Assembly: GCA_003552565.1 (NCBI GenBank)
Contig: PUNB01000093.1
Coordinates: 1-14,182, forward strand
DNA from: Lentisphaerota bacterium
GTDB lineage: Bacteria; Verrucomicrobiota; Lentisphaeria; Oligosphaerales; PUNB01
DNA length: 14,182 nucleotides
Reading direction: 5' to 3'
Part shown: piece by piece, positions 1 through 6,495 of the stretch
Position numbering within the stretch: the first letter of the stretch is position 1
Layout: the number at the start of each line of letters is the position of its first letter
Made by a program: the position numbers and the translations under genes
Notes under the pieces: generated by a model
Database searches by the model: none
Seen by the model: only the letters and a program-made list of their open reading frames with translations
Told to the model about the DNA's origin: nothing

Positions 1-20
1 CCAAAGTCAAAAAAACACTG

Positions 21-52
21 GACAAGGTGCGAGACAAGGTGCGAGACAAGGT
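21..52. repeat. 12-bp tandem repeat GACAAGGTGCGA, 2.7 copies
   Basis: Two exact copies of GACAAGGTGCGA (21-32, 33-44) are followed by a partial third, GACAAGGT. The same word, usually in reverse complement (TCGCACCTTGTC), recurs inside the mobile-like elements at about 1713-1735, 1781-1792 and 7111-7122, with a diverged form near 11136. There it is usually paired with the palindrome TCCGCCTCAGGCGGA. It is therefore a dispersed repeat family. The stretch 1-272 holds no convincing gene. Confidence 0.8.
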
Positions 53-75
53 TTCATATGCCGCAACAAGTCTCT

Positions 76-120
76 CCCTCAGGGTATCAGGCGCGCCGCG
101 CTGGCGGTCGGGCTTGTATG
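76..120. repeat. Dispersed REP-like repeat, copy 1
   Basis: This copy shares the block GGGTATCAGGC, then CGCGC-GGCG and TTG-ATATGA-like words, with 14084-14128 in the same orientation. The right-hand copy folds into a clear hairpin; this one is more diverged and folds less well. It lies downstream of recX (minus strand) in a repeat-filled spacer. It may be a REP-type palindrome, but two copies in one window do not define a family. Confidence 0.5.
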
Positions 121-126
121 AACCCG

Positions 127-203
127 GTTCGTCGTTCTTCGTTCTTCGTTCGTCTTTCCTGGTTCTTCGTCCGCAGGATTACAGATTACGGATTACAAAT
201 TAT
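127..203. repeat. Heptamer repeats: GTTCTTC run and GATTACA run
   Basis: Two short arrays with a 7-bp period sit back to back. The first, about 128-170, contains GTTCTTC twice followed by the variant GTTCGTC, then a further GTTCTTC after a spacer. The second, about 177-203, reads GATTACA, GATTACG, GATTACA, AATTA. They resemble the short tandemly repeated repetitive (STRR) heptamers known from cyanobacteria in layout, not in sequence. An open frame crosses them but is low-complexity and unsupported. Confidence 0.7.
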
Positions 204-272
204 ATCGCTCCCTTAACCGCAACCCTTGCCCTGATATACTTAACCGACCCGCTCAACCGAAAAAAGTCTTGA

Positions 273-794
273 CTATTCCTCCGCTTCGCCAGCGAGCACC
301 CTTTCAACCGCCGACCTTACGCTTTCTGAATCAAAACCGCGGCCGGCGAGGTGCCGGTATAATTTTTCTCTTACCTTGCGGAGATCCCTATGATCATGAA
401 TCAGCTTGATCTTTTGCCGGGCCGCCCGCAAAGCTCTTTCCTCTTCGGATTGCTCAAACTCTTCCTCCTCGGCCTCTCTCCAGGCAGCGGAAATGGTTTC
501 CCGGGGGACTCCGCGACGGGCCAGATCCTGATAAATCTTCCGTCTCCCGACAGGCCGGGAAGTGTATAACAACTTTTCCCGAATCAGCGACATCGCAAAC
601 TGAAGGTCATCAATCAGGTTAAGACGCTTCAGTTCATCAATCGTTGCCGACACCGTTTTTTCTGAATATCCACGCTGGCGTAATTTCCTGACTATTTCGA
701 CCTCTGAATGCTGCCTTCGTTCCAGAAAATTAACAGCGTGTTCCAAACATTTTTCTCTATCATCATGAAAATTATCTTGAGAAGAAAAAGTCAT
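273..794 (-). CDS. recX: Regulatory protein RecX
   Basis: This gene encodes a 173-residue protein of the RecX family, which binds RecA filaments and limits recombinase activity. The sequence shows the family's basic, three-helix repeats: an N-terminal segment with FLERRQHSEVEIVRKLRQRG, a middle DDLQFAMSLIREKL...RPVGRRKIYQDLARRGV segment, and a C-terminal REKLYRHLAGRGFDSESVRSAVE segment. Length fits the family. The ATG at 792-794 shares its last base pair with the TAA of the upstream thymidylate synthase gene (TAATG), and an AGGA-type ribosome site lies about 10 nt upstream inside that gene. This start is therefore preferred over a longer frame that begins inside the upstream gene. Translation is probably coupled to thymidylate synthase. 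recA is not next door, which is common. The 3' side runs into repeats and shows no clear terminator. Confidence 0.93.
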   Translation of the reverse strand: MTFSSQDNFHDDREKCLEHAVNFLERRQHSEVEIVRKLRQRGYSEKTVSATIDELKRLNLIDDLQFAMSLIREKLLYTSRPVGRRKIYQDLARRGVPRETISAAWREAEEEEFEQSEEERALRAARQKIKLIHDHRDLRKVREKLYRHLAGRGFDSESVRSAVERVLAGEAEE

Positions 795-1633
795 TATCGC
801 ATTTTTCCTGCCTTTTCCAGAATCGCCGGCCGCGCTTCTTCCATAATCTCCCGGACATCGCACCAGTTGAAAGTGCGTTCTTCGAATGATCGCCTTTTCA
901 TGCCGCCAAGAAAACGCTCGGTGAACTCCTCAAAATAGGAACCGTACAAATGGTAGCTGTCGGCCTGATGCAAATAACGCCCGGGTTTCACTTCCCTGCC
1001 GCTTTTCTCACTTATCCTTCCGGCCAATTCAGCCTGCAGCCGGCTCAGCGCGAAGATATTCATAAAAGCCGCTTTGTAAGCATCATTGGAACGGAAACGG
1101 ACGTTAAAACTAAGATAAAGCTGTTTGTTCTCTTCGGTCACCCTGCCCCAGACCGACTGCAGGCAGGCGGGGTCATAACAATCATTGTCCTCCCATACCT
1201 TCCAGGTGATTGCCTGCGCCCGCCGGGTATAAGGAGTGGCGGCCAGTTTTTCGGCCATGATTTCCACTTGGTCGAATGTTTTTTCCAGTGAAGGCACAGT
1301 GTAGTGAAAGAGCCGCTGGTTGTAAGTATATTCCCAGCGCGTGTCATCCTCATCTCCGGGCTGCCGCACCAGATGATTCTTGATCCCCTCCAGCACCTCC
1401 ATGGTGTATTCCTGCAGGTCCTCCAGGCCGCCGGGGAAATCTTTGTGGATCATCGGTTCAGCCGTCGGGTCTTCAATAACCATATTCATTGAGCAATCAC
1501 GACTCCGCGGGTCTCCCTCGCGATCATACATAGTGGCGATCTCGCAACCCTCTTCATAGAGAGCCAGCAATGAATTCTCCCATGCCTCGGCAATGTTTCG
1601 GCCGCGCACATTGAGCACCGGTATTCCATGCAT
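794..1633 (-). CDS. thyA: Thymidylate synthase (archaeal/methanogen-like ThyA type)
   Basis: The 279-residue product should methylate dUMP to dTMP with methylene-tetrahydrofolate. Canonical sites align with ThyA: the phosphate-binding Arg pair R137-R138 (TRRAQAITW), catalytic C157 exactly 19 residues later as in E. coli (R127 to C146), the R181-S-N-D184 motif with N192 eleven residues after R181 (E. coli R166-S-C-D169 and N177), and the D-S-Y-H-L-Y motif near residue 230. The surrounding sequence is otherwise divergent and resembles the shorter TS forms described from methanogens more than E. coli ThyA. A dCMP/dUMP hydroxymethylase is a less likely alternative. The ATG at 1631-1633 has AGGAG seven bases upstream, better than an in-frame ATG ten codons earlier. 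It is first in a two-gene unit with recX. A mobile-like element (1673-1868) fills its presumed leader. Confidence 0.88.
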   Translation of the reverse strand: MHGIPVLNVRGRNIAEAWENSLLALYEEGCEIATMYDREGDPRSRDCSMNMVIEDPTAEPMIHKDFPGGLEDLQEYTMEVLEGIKNHLVRQPGDEDDTRWEYTYNQRLFHYTVPSLEKTFDQVEIMAEKLAATPYTRRAQAITWKVWEDNDCYDPACLQSVWGRVTEENKQLYLSFNVRFRSNDAYKAAFMNIFALSRLQAELAGRISEKSGREVKPGRYLHQADSYHLYGSYFEEFTERFLGGMKRRSFEERTFNWCDVREIMEEARPAILEKAGKMR

Positions 1634-1672
1634 TTTATTTCTCCTGGTTTTTTCCTGTTCCATTACTAACTA

Positions 1673-1868
1673 GACCCTCCGCGAAAAGGGGTTGAGGCCT
1701 AATTTTGTGCTCACCTTGTCTCGCACCTTGTCTCGTCCGCCTCAGGCGGATCCAAAAAATGAGGAATCGAAAGAAAACCAGACAAGGTGCGAGATCCGCC
1801 TGAGGCGGACAAGACTAGGTTTTATTTCTTGTGTTTGTAGAGACCACAACTCGCTTTTCGGATAGCCT
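1673..1868. mobile_element. MITE-like element E1 (196 bp, 7-bp target duplication CTAACTA)
   Basis: The left end is GACCCTCCGCGAAAAGGGG; the right end, read inward, is AGGCTATCCGAAAAGC. The element is flanked by the exact 7-bp direct repeat CTAACTA (1666-1672 and 1869-1875). It has no coding capacity. Compared with the 81-bp element at 6314-6394 it has the same two outer parts but carries about 115 extra bp (roughly 1710-1823). That extra DNA contains inverted copies of the 12-mer TCGCACCTTGTC and two TCCGCCT(C/G)AGGCGGA palindromes. It lies between the thymidylate synthase start and the end of tilS, so it would be transcribed in the leader of the former. Confidence 0.78.
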
Positions 1869-1885
1869 CTAACTAAAACATGACA

Positions 1886-1914
1886 AATATAATTCCTTTA
1901 TCCAGCCCTGAGAA
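1886..1914 (-). promoter_or_regulatory. Possible sigma-70 promoter for thyA-recX
   Basis: On the minus strand TTCTCA (1914-1909) and TATATT (1891-1886) are separated by exactly 17 bp, matching 4/6 and 5/6 bases of the sigma-70 consensus. Transcription would start near 1878 and give a leader of about 240 nt that includes the whole E1 element. This is a visual match only. Confidence 0.3.
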
Positions 1915-1956
1915 ACATGATTGAAACAAGCTGTCCCCTCAATTTGACAAGGAGCC

Positions 1957-3399
1957 TTAAACAACTTCCAGACGAACGATTTCCGCAGGTAGATTACTTG
2001 CATCCAAGGGAGCGAAGGAACTTCTTTTTATGGCCGGTATCCAGATTATCCGGCCTTCGGCGCAGACAATCGGATAAACGCGACGCAGCCGGATCGGCAC
2101 ACCCGCCTGGCTGAATATATCTTTCACCTTTCTGGAGCCGGAATGACCGAACGGTATCATTCGATCACCGGGCTGGAATGGTCGCACAGTTAAGGTCTCC
2201 GGCAAACTTTGCAAAGGAAAGCAGGCCGTGTTTTCCTGACGACATGTCAATTTTTCCGGCAGCCCGTCCTGTCCTTTTATCACCCGCGACCGCAACCGCC
2301 AATTCCGCTCTTTCCCTTGCCAATTCAGTTCCGGACATTCTCGCCATTTCCAGGCTGTTGCTGTCGGTTTTTCTGGATATTCTCCCTCATTCAGATAAAG
2401 TCTGTCATCCTGAATGATTACTTCAATTCCCTTCTCCATGGGAACTTTCCGACTGCCGCCGTCCCCCGGCCCCGTCAACAAGCCGCGCAGCCGAACCAGT
2501 GCCTGTCCGCGCGGAATAATCTCTTTCCCGGCCTGACGGCTGAGGTAGTAACGCAGCACCCGCGCCAATAATGCCGGATGCAGCTGGCGCAACCGGCTGA
2601 CTCGGGGCTCTGGAAACTGCTCCACTTCCCGACGGGCGGCCGAATCAATAAAATCAGCGTCTTCCCTTAAAACCGCCATCGAACGAAAAAGACCGATGTC
2701 GGCTCCAGGGTGCTGACACATCAGCGGCAGCCACTGATGCCGGATCGCGTTGCGCCGCATCTCTGTGTGCTGATTAGTGGTGTCCACACGCCAATCTGTG
2801 ATCCCCCTGTCGGCAAGATAGGCTTCCAATTCCTGTCGCCTGATTGTCAGTAAAGGCCGGATAAAGCGGACTCCCTCCACCTCATTGACCGACCTCAACC
2901 CAGTCAGACCGCTGACATTGCTGCCGCGAGCCAGCCGCAGCAGCAGAGTTTCCAGACAATCATCGGCATGATGCCCCAGCGCCACGCTTTGATCCGCGCC
3001 CGCCAGCTCCCGCCACTGCTGTAAACGCAATCGCCGAGCGGCTTGTTCGAGACTTTCCCCGCCTTTCCGGGCCGCCGGAGTGTCCAAATAACGACATTCA
3101 AAGGGCAGCCCCTGCTGAGAGCAGAAATCCGCACACCATTCCGCGTCCGCGTCAGCCTCGGCGCCGCGTAAATTGTGATGAAAATGAACCGCCCTCAAAG
3201 AAACTCCAAGCTCATGCAGAATCAGCAACAGCGCCAGACTGTCGGCTCCGCCGCTGAAACCGACCAACAACGGATGCGCCGGAGAATCAGCGGGCAGCAG
3301 CGAATGATTTTGACAAATCATTTTAACCCGCTCGACAACCGGCAGCTTTTCCGCATTATCCTCGCTGTAAAAGTTCCAGTTCAAATTGCATTTTTCCAT
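1957..3399 (-). CDS. tilS: tRNA(Ile)-lysidine synthetase TilS
   Basis: The gene encodes 480 residues. TilS converts C34 of the CAU-anticodon tRNA-Ile to lysidine using ATP and lysine, which switches AUG reading to AUA. The N-terminal PP-loop ATPase motif S49-G-G-A-D-S54 is intact, followed by HFHHNLRG (about 72-79) and the family signature GHHADDCLETLLLRLARGS (142-160). The C-terminal tRNA-binding part (P-F-Q-P-G-D-R and S-R-K-V-K-D-I-F, then IWIPAIKRS) is present, so this is a long-form enzyme of normal length. The start is uncertain: the first ATG lies only 2 bp from the CGACTAG repeat and has no ribosome site. A later ATG at 3321 (residue 27) also lacks a good one, although homologues usually begin near there. 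Upstream is the repeat-bracketed four-helix gene; downstream is E1. Confidence 0.93.
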   Translation of the reverse strand: MEKCNLNWNFYSEDNAEKLPVVERVKMICQNHSLLPADSPAHPLLVGFSGGADSLALLLILHELGVSLRAVHFHHNLRGAEADADAEWCADFCSQQGLPFECRYLDTPAARKGGESLEQAARRLRLQQWRELAGADQSVALGHHADDCLETLLLRLARGSNVSGLTGLRSVNEVEGVRFIRPLLTIRRQELEAYLADRGITDWRVDTTNQHTEMRRNAIRHQWLPLMCQHPGADIGLFRSMAVLREDADFIDSAARREVEQFPEPRVSRLRQLHPALLARVLRYYLSRQAGKEIIPRGQALVRLRGLLTGPGDGGSRKVPMEKGIEVIIQDDRLYLNEGEYPEKPTATAWKWRECPELNWQGKERNWRLRSRVIKGQDGLPEKLTCRQENTACFPLQSLPETLTVRPFQPGDRMIPFGHSGSRKVKDIFSQAGVPIRLRRVYPIVCAEGRIIWIPAIKRSSFAPLDASNLPAEIVRLEVV

Positions 3400-3401
3400 T
3401 T

Positions 3402-3590
3402 CGACTAGCGACTAGCGACTCTGATTTTGTCCTTCTCCGGGTTCAATTGCCCCTGCCGCCAGACAAAACACGCCAGTGTCCCCAGCCGCCGAACCTTGCC
3501 TGCCCTTGCGGCTAACCGCTAGACTCCCAACATCCGTCTCTTGCGCAATAGTCGCTAGTCGCTGGTCGCTAGTCGAAGATCTTCTTACGC
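3402..3590. repeat. Long direct repeat, copy 1, with inverted heptad ends
   Basis: This 189-bp block is nearly identical to 4347-4544 and in the same orientation. Its left end is CGACTAGCGACTAGCGACT; its right end (3550-3576) is a run of AGTCGCT-type heptads, the reverse complement of the left end, so each copy has terminal inverted repeats built of 7-bp units. The interior includes GTCCTTCTCCGGGTTCAATT and a small GCGG-CTAA-CCGC hairpin (3509-3520). It starts 2 bp from the presumed tilS ATG and its right edge contains the stop codon of the four-helix gene. Confidence 0.9.
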
Positions 3591-4316
3591 TTTTTCGCTT
3601 CCTATATTTCGGCTGCCATAGCAGTCAGGATAATTAGAACAGCCCCAGAAGTCGCCTTTGCGAGAGTTGCGTCGCCGCATGGAACTGCCGCAATCCGGGC
3701 AATTAGGTACCTCGCCGTCCCGAGCGACAACCCGAGCCTGAGTCATTCGTTCGCGAACACCTCCCTCTTCAAGGAATATTTTTTCCTGTGCTTGGAGCTG
3801 TTTGCCCAACATTGAAACAGCTCGCTGCACGAGTATAATCAAAGCATTTACAACCACTACAGGATCTTTGTTCTCAAGCCAGTGATCAAACTTAGCTTTT
3901 TCACGAAACAGATATCTCCAATAATCGTGCAGCAGATCATCCGTATATTCGAACGCATCCAGCTGAACAGACGAAATAGCCTTGTAATCTCGAGTATGAA
4001 TACTCCACGGTATCTCACCGCGATCAGCCAGATAGTCTTCCAGATCACCGAGCAGTTCAATAAGACTGCCCTTGGCAACATCCGTGAGCTTCATTTCGGT
4101 CTCTATTGGAGTACGAGCCCGTTCCGATCCCTCAATTATATTCTGTTTACCAGAGCGCGAGGCCCCAACCATCTGCCCCAAAGTTTTACCCAGCGGATCC
4201 TCTTTCCAGTCCAGAAAACGCTTACAGAACTTCCTCGTTCCCAGGTGAACGATAGTTGCGAAATTGAAAGAGTACAACTTTCGATAACCGCCGCTGGGAT
4301 GAAAAATCCGGCTCAT
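3585..4316 (-). CDS. Four-helix-bundle 'suffix' domain protein with C-terminal zinc ribbon
   Basis: The 243-residue protein has two parts. Residues about 1-185 match the four-helix-bundle family related to the S23 protein encoded in 23S rRNA intervening sequences and to the Avd accessory protein of diversity-generating retroelements (YRKLYSFNFATIVHLGT..., then GASRSGKQNIIEGSERA). The suffix-type extension includes YLADRGEIPW and long helices. Residues 206-232 form a C-x2-C-x16-C-x5-C ribbon ending CSNYPDC, like the topoisomerase I C-terminal zinc finger, which suggests nucleic-acid binding. The ATG is preceded by GGAGG nine bases upstream. The gene is bracketed by two direct repeats of about 190 bp, one starting 30 bp upstream and one overlapping the stop codon. 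No reverse transcriptase or rRNA is nearby, so neither an IVS nor a DGR context applies. The function is unknown; repeat or RNA binding is a guess. Confidence 0.85.
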   Translation of the reverse strand: MSRIFHPSGGYRKLYSFNFATIVHLGTRKFCKRFLDWKEDPLGKTLGQMVGASRSGKQNIIEGSERARTPIETEMKLTDVAKGSLIELLGDLEDYLADRGEIPWSIHTRDYKAISSVQLDAFEYTDDLLHDYWRYLFREKAKFDHWLENKDPVVVVNALIILVQRAVSMLGKQLQAQEKIFLEEGGVRERMTQARVVARDGEVPNCPDCGSSMRRRNSRKGDFWGCSNYPDCYGSRNIGSEKA

Positions 4317-4346
4317 TCAGAGTATCCTCCGTTGTTTATTATTTTT

Positions 4347-4544
4347 CGACTAGCGACTTGCGACCAGCGACTCAGATTTTGTCCTTCTCCGGGTTCAATT
4401 GACCCTGCCGCCAGACAAAACACGCCAGTGTCCCCCAGCCGCCGAACCTTGCCTGCCCTTGCGGCTAACCGCTAGACTCCCAACGTCCGTCTCTTGCGCA
4501 ATAGTCGTTAGTCGCTGGTCGCTAGTCGAAGATCGTTGTTACGC
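4347..4544. repeat. Long direct repeat, copy 2, with inverted heptad ends
   Basis: This 198-bp block is the second copy of 3402-3590. Differences seen by eye are one extra left heptad (CGACTTG, CGACCAG variants), one extra C in the CCCCC run at 4432-4436, a few substitutions and slight divergence at the right edge. The single-base indel argues against the block being coding. It begins 30 bp upstream of the four-helix gene start and ends 10 bp before the metY stop codon. In both copies the block directly follows the 3' end of a minus-strand gene. Confidence 0.9.
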
Positions 4545-4554
4545 CTGTCGCTGG

Positions 4555-5874
4555 TCATACTTTCGCCGCCGCCAGAGCCTGTTCCAAGTCGGCGATAATA
4601 TCATCGCACTCCTCCAGGCCCACGGATATACGCACGAGATCGGGAGCCACCCCGGCAGCTCGTTGTTCATCTTCGGTCAACTGCTGGTGAGTGGTGCTGG
4701 CAGGATGAATCACCAGAGTTTTGGCATCCAGTATGTTGGCCAAGTGCGAACAGAGAGCGACAGAATCAATAAATTTCCGGCCTGCCGCGACCCCGCCCTT
4801 AATGCCGAAAGAAAAGACCGCCCCCGGTCCCAAAGGCATCAGCTGCCGCGCCCTCTGATGATCCGGATGATCCGGCAGTCCGGCGTAAAGCACCCAATTC
4901 ACAGTTTCGTGGGAACTGAGAAATTCCGCCACCTTCTGAGCGTTTTCACAATGTCGCCGAGCCCGCAGGGGCAGTGTCTCCACCCCCAGCAGTATCTGCT
5001 GAGCGTTGAAAGGAGACAAGCAGGCGCCGGTGTCGCGCAGCAGACCGGTGCGGATTTTCAGGACAAACGCCAGTCCCGGAGCAACCGCCTGATCATGGCC
5101 GCCGAAACAGTCCCAGAAATTGACTCCGTGATAAGCGGGATCAGGCTCACTGATCTCCGGATATTTTCCATCCCGCGCCCAATTAAAATCTCCTTTTTCC
5201 ACCACGGCGCCGCCGACGGAAGTGCCGTGACCGCCGATAATTTTGGTCAGAGAATAAACTATAATATCGGCTCCATACTCAAAAGGATTGAAAATCGGCG
5301 GCGGTGAGACTGTATTGTCAACCACCAGCGGCAGTCCGTGCTGATGGGCGATTTCGGCAATAGCCTCCATGTCATCCACATTGCTGCGGGGGTTGCCGAT
5401 GCTTTCCGTGAACAGAAGCCGGGTGTTGTCATCAATGGCCGCCGCGAAGTTAGCCGGATTCGAGGAATCCACCATCCGGACTTCTATGCCGAAGCGCTTC
5501 AAGGTATGAGTAAACAAAGTAACCGTGCCGCCGTAAAGATTACTGCTGCTGACAATATTCTGACCGGCCCGGGTTATATTGGTGACCGCGTAAAAAATCG
5601 CCGCCATGCCTGAAGAGGTGGATACCGCGCCGGTGCCGTTATTCAGAGCCGCCAAACGTTTCTCCAGAACATCATTGGTGGGATTCATCAAGCGGGTGTA
5701 GATGTTACCGAATTCCTTTAGAGCGAACAGGTTAGCGGCATGTTCACTGTCGCGAAAAGCGTAACTGGTGGTCTGGTAGATCGGCACCGCTCTGGAAAGG
5801 GTGTCCTGATCCGGCTGATGCCCGGCATGCAATGCGATCGTGGTAGTATCATAGCTTTTTGTTTTCTGATTCAT
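4555..5874 (-). CDS. metY: O-acetylhomoserine sulfhydrylase (aminocarboxypropyltransferase)
   Basis: The 439-residue protein belongs to the Cys/Met metabolism PLP-dependent enzymes. MetY adds sulfide to O-acetylhomoserine to give homocysteine, the direct sulfhydrylation route to methionine. It carries the N-terminal T-x-A-L-H-A-G-x-x-P-D, the YTRLMNPT motif (Y59 to T66), the SSGMAAI cofactor loop (88-94), VVDNT with the pyridine-contacting Asp (D186), and the Schiff-base Lys K211 in SLTKIIGGHGT. The insertion around WDCFGGHDQAVAPG and a length near 430 favour the MetY subfamily over MetB/MetC, which are about 390. The start is the ATG at 5872-5874 because AGGAG lies seven bases upstream; a TTG two codons earlier would overlap that site. 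A foldable leader (5929-5999) lies 54 bp upstream. The gene is alone at the head of the minus-strand block. Confidence 0.94.
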   Translation of the reverse strand: MNQKTKSYDTTTIALHAGHQPDQDTLSRAVPIYQTTSYAFRDSEHAANLFALKEFGNIYTRLMNPTNDVLEKRLAALNNGTGAVSTSSGMAAIFYAVTNITRAGQNIVSSSNLYGGTVTLFTHTLKRFGIEVRMVDSSNPANFAAAIDDNTRLLFTESIGNPRSNVDDMEAIAEIAHQHGLPLVVDNTVSPPPIFNPFEYGADIIVYSLTKIIGGHGTSVGGAVVEKGDFNWARDGKYPEISEPDPAYHGVNFWDCFGGHDQAVAPGLAFVLKIRTGLLRDTGACLSPFNAQQILLGVETLPLRARRHCENAQKVAEFLSSHETVNWVLYAGLPDHPDHQRARQLMPLGPGAVFSFGIKGGVAAGRKFIDSVALCSHLANILDAKTLVIHPASTTHQQLTEDEQRAAGVAPDLVRISVGLEECDDIIADLEQALAAAKV

Positions 5875-5928
5875 AATCAATCTCCTGAATTCAAGTATGG
5901 CTTATTTCGCTCTGATTCCGTTAAATTT

Positions 5929-5999
5929 CAGCGGTGGTACAGATATGCGAGGCCTGCCTGAGCCACACGCAAGGTGGTCAGGCGGAAGGCACGCCGCTG
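5929..5999 (-). ncRNA. Candidate structured leader RNA upstream of metY
   Basis: Read on the minus strand, the 71-nt stretch folds into nested helices: outer CAGCGG with CCGCTG, then GCCT with AGGC, then GCCTGA with TCAGGC, then an apical CCAC with GTGG around the loop CTTGCGT. It ends 54 nt before the metY ATG. I cannot match it to a known SAM or SAH riboswitch consensus. No U-run follows, so it is not a simple terminator. The apical hairpin shares CACCTTGCGTG with a repeat hairpin at 8517-8527, so a dispersed REP-like palindrome is a serious alternative. Confidence 0.35.
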
Positions 6000-6203
6000 T
6001 ATAAGTAAATATTCATTCAAAGAAATTTACTATTGGTCAAAAAAGATAACTCAAGTAAGTCAATTTGCTAACTCACCTTTACATGATTAAACATTTTCCC
6101 CTATCTCGGTTGAGTAAAAAAAAGGTTGATTTATATTAATCCTACTGAGCGAATGTTGGTTGGTCTTCAAATGTTTTTAGTGGGAGAGCGGAAGGCGGAA
6201 GTT

Positions 6204-6299
6204 GTAATGCGTAATGCGTAATGCGTAATGCGTAATGCGTAATGCGTAATGCGTAATGCGTAATGTGTAATGCGTAATGTGTAATGTGTAATGGGTAAT
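6204..6299. repeat. GTAATGC heptamer tandem array, 13.7 copies
   Basis: There are eight perfect GTAATGC units followed by GTAATGT, GTAATGC, GTAATGT, GTAATGT and GTAATGG, then a partial GTAAT. The units degrade towards the right. After the E2 element the sequence GTAATGG-CGGAATGC (6405-6418) looks like a continuation, so E2 probably inserted into the array's edge. The 7-bp period rules out a conserved codon repeat. The rest of 5875-6495 (metY leader, this array, E2) holds no convincing gene. Confidence 0.95.
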
Positions 6300-6313
6300 T
6301 TATAAGTCGCTAG

Positions 6314-6394
6314 AGGTTGTGCGAAAAGGGTTTTGTGGTCTATACACGCACGAATAATACAAAATTAGGCCTAAACCCCTTTTCGCGGAGGGTC
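6314..6394. mobile_element. MITE-like element E2 (81 bp, target duplication TCGCTAG)
   Basis: This is the shortest member of the family. It begins AGGTTGTGCGAAAAGGG and ends CCCCTTTTCGCGGAGGGTC, the reverse complement of E1's left end. Exact 7-bp direct repeats TCGCTAG flank it (6307-6313 and 6395-6401). It is in the opposite orientation to E1 and matches E1's outer parts without the inner 115 bp, so it represents the empty core. Removing it with one duplication restores AAGTCGCTAGTCGTAATGG, a continuous repeat tract. Confidence 0.78.
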
Positions 6395-6495
6395 TCGCTA
6401 GTCGTAATGGCGGAATGCGGCAAGCTGGAAACCCCGCCCCCTGAAGCCCGAACAAACACCCTCATGAACCTCAAACATACAAGGATTTCACTCTT

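Noticed and set aside
27..272. 81-codon plus-strand frame
   Set aside because: It is made of the 12-mer and heptamer repeats, has no ribosome site and a low-complexity translation (SSFFVLRSSFLVLR).
3418..3549. Minus-strand frame in the 190-bp repeats reading VRRLGTLACFVWRQGQLNPE
   Set aside because: It looks protein-like, but the second copy has an extra C that shifts the frame, there is no start codon, and a stop closes it at once in one copy. The repeat is more likely non-coding, though a decayed gene end cannot be excluded.
3585..4316. Diversity-generating retroelement with the four-helix protein as Avd
   Set aside because: There is no reverse transcriptase, no template/variable repeat pair with adenine-biased differences, and no target gene; the flanking repeats differ by few and not adenine-specific changes.
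6204..6299. CRISPR array
   Set aside because: The unit is 7 bp with no spacers and no cas genes. It is a simple heptamer tandem repeat.
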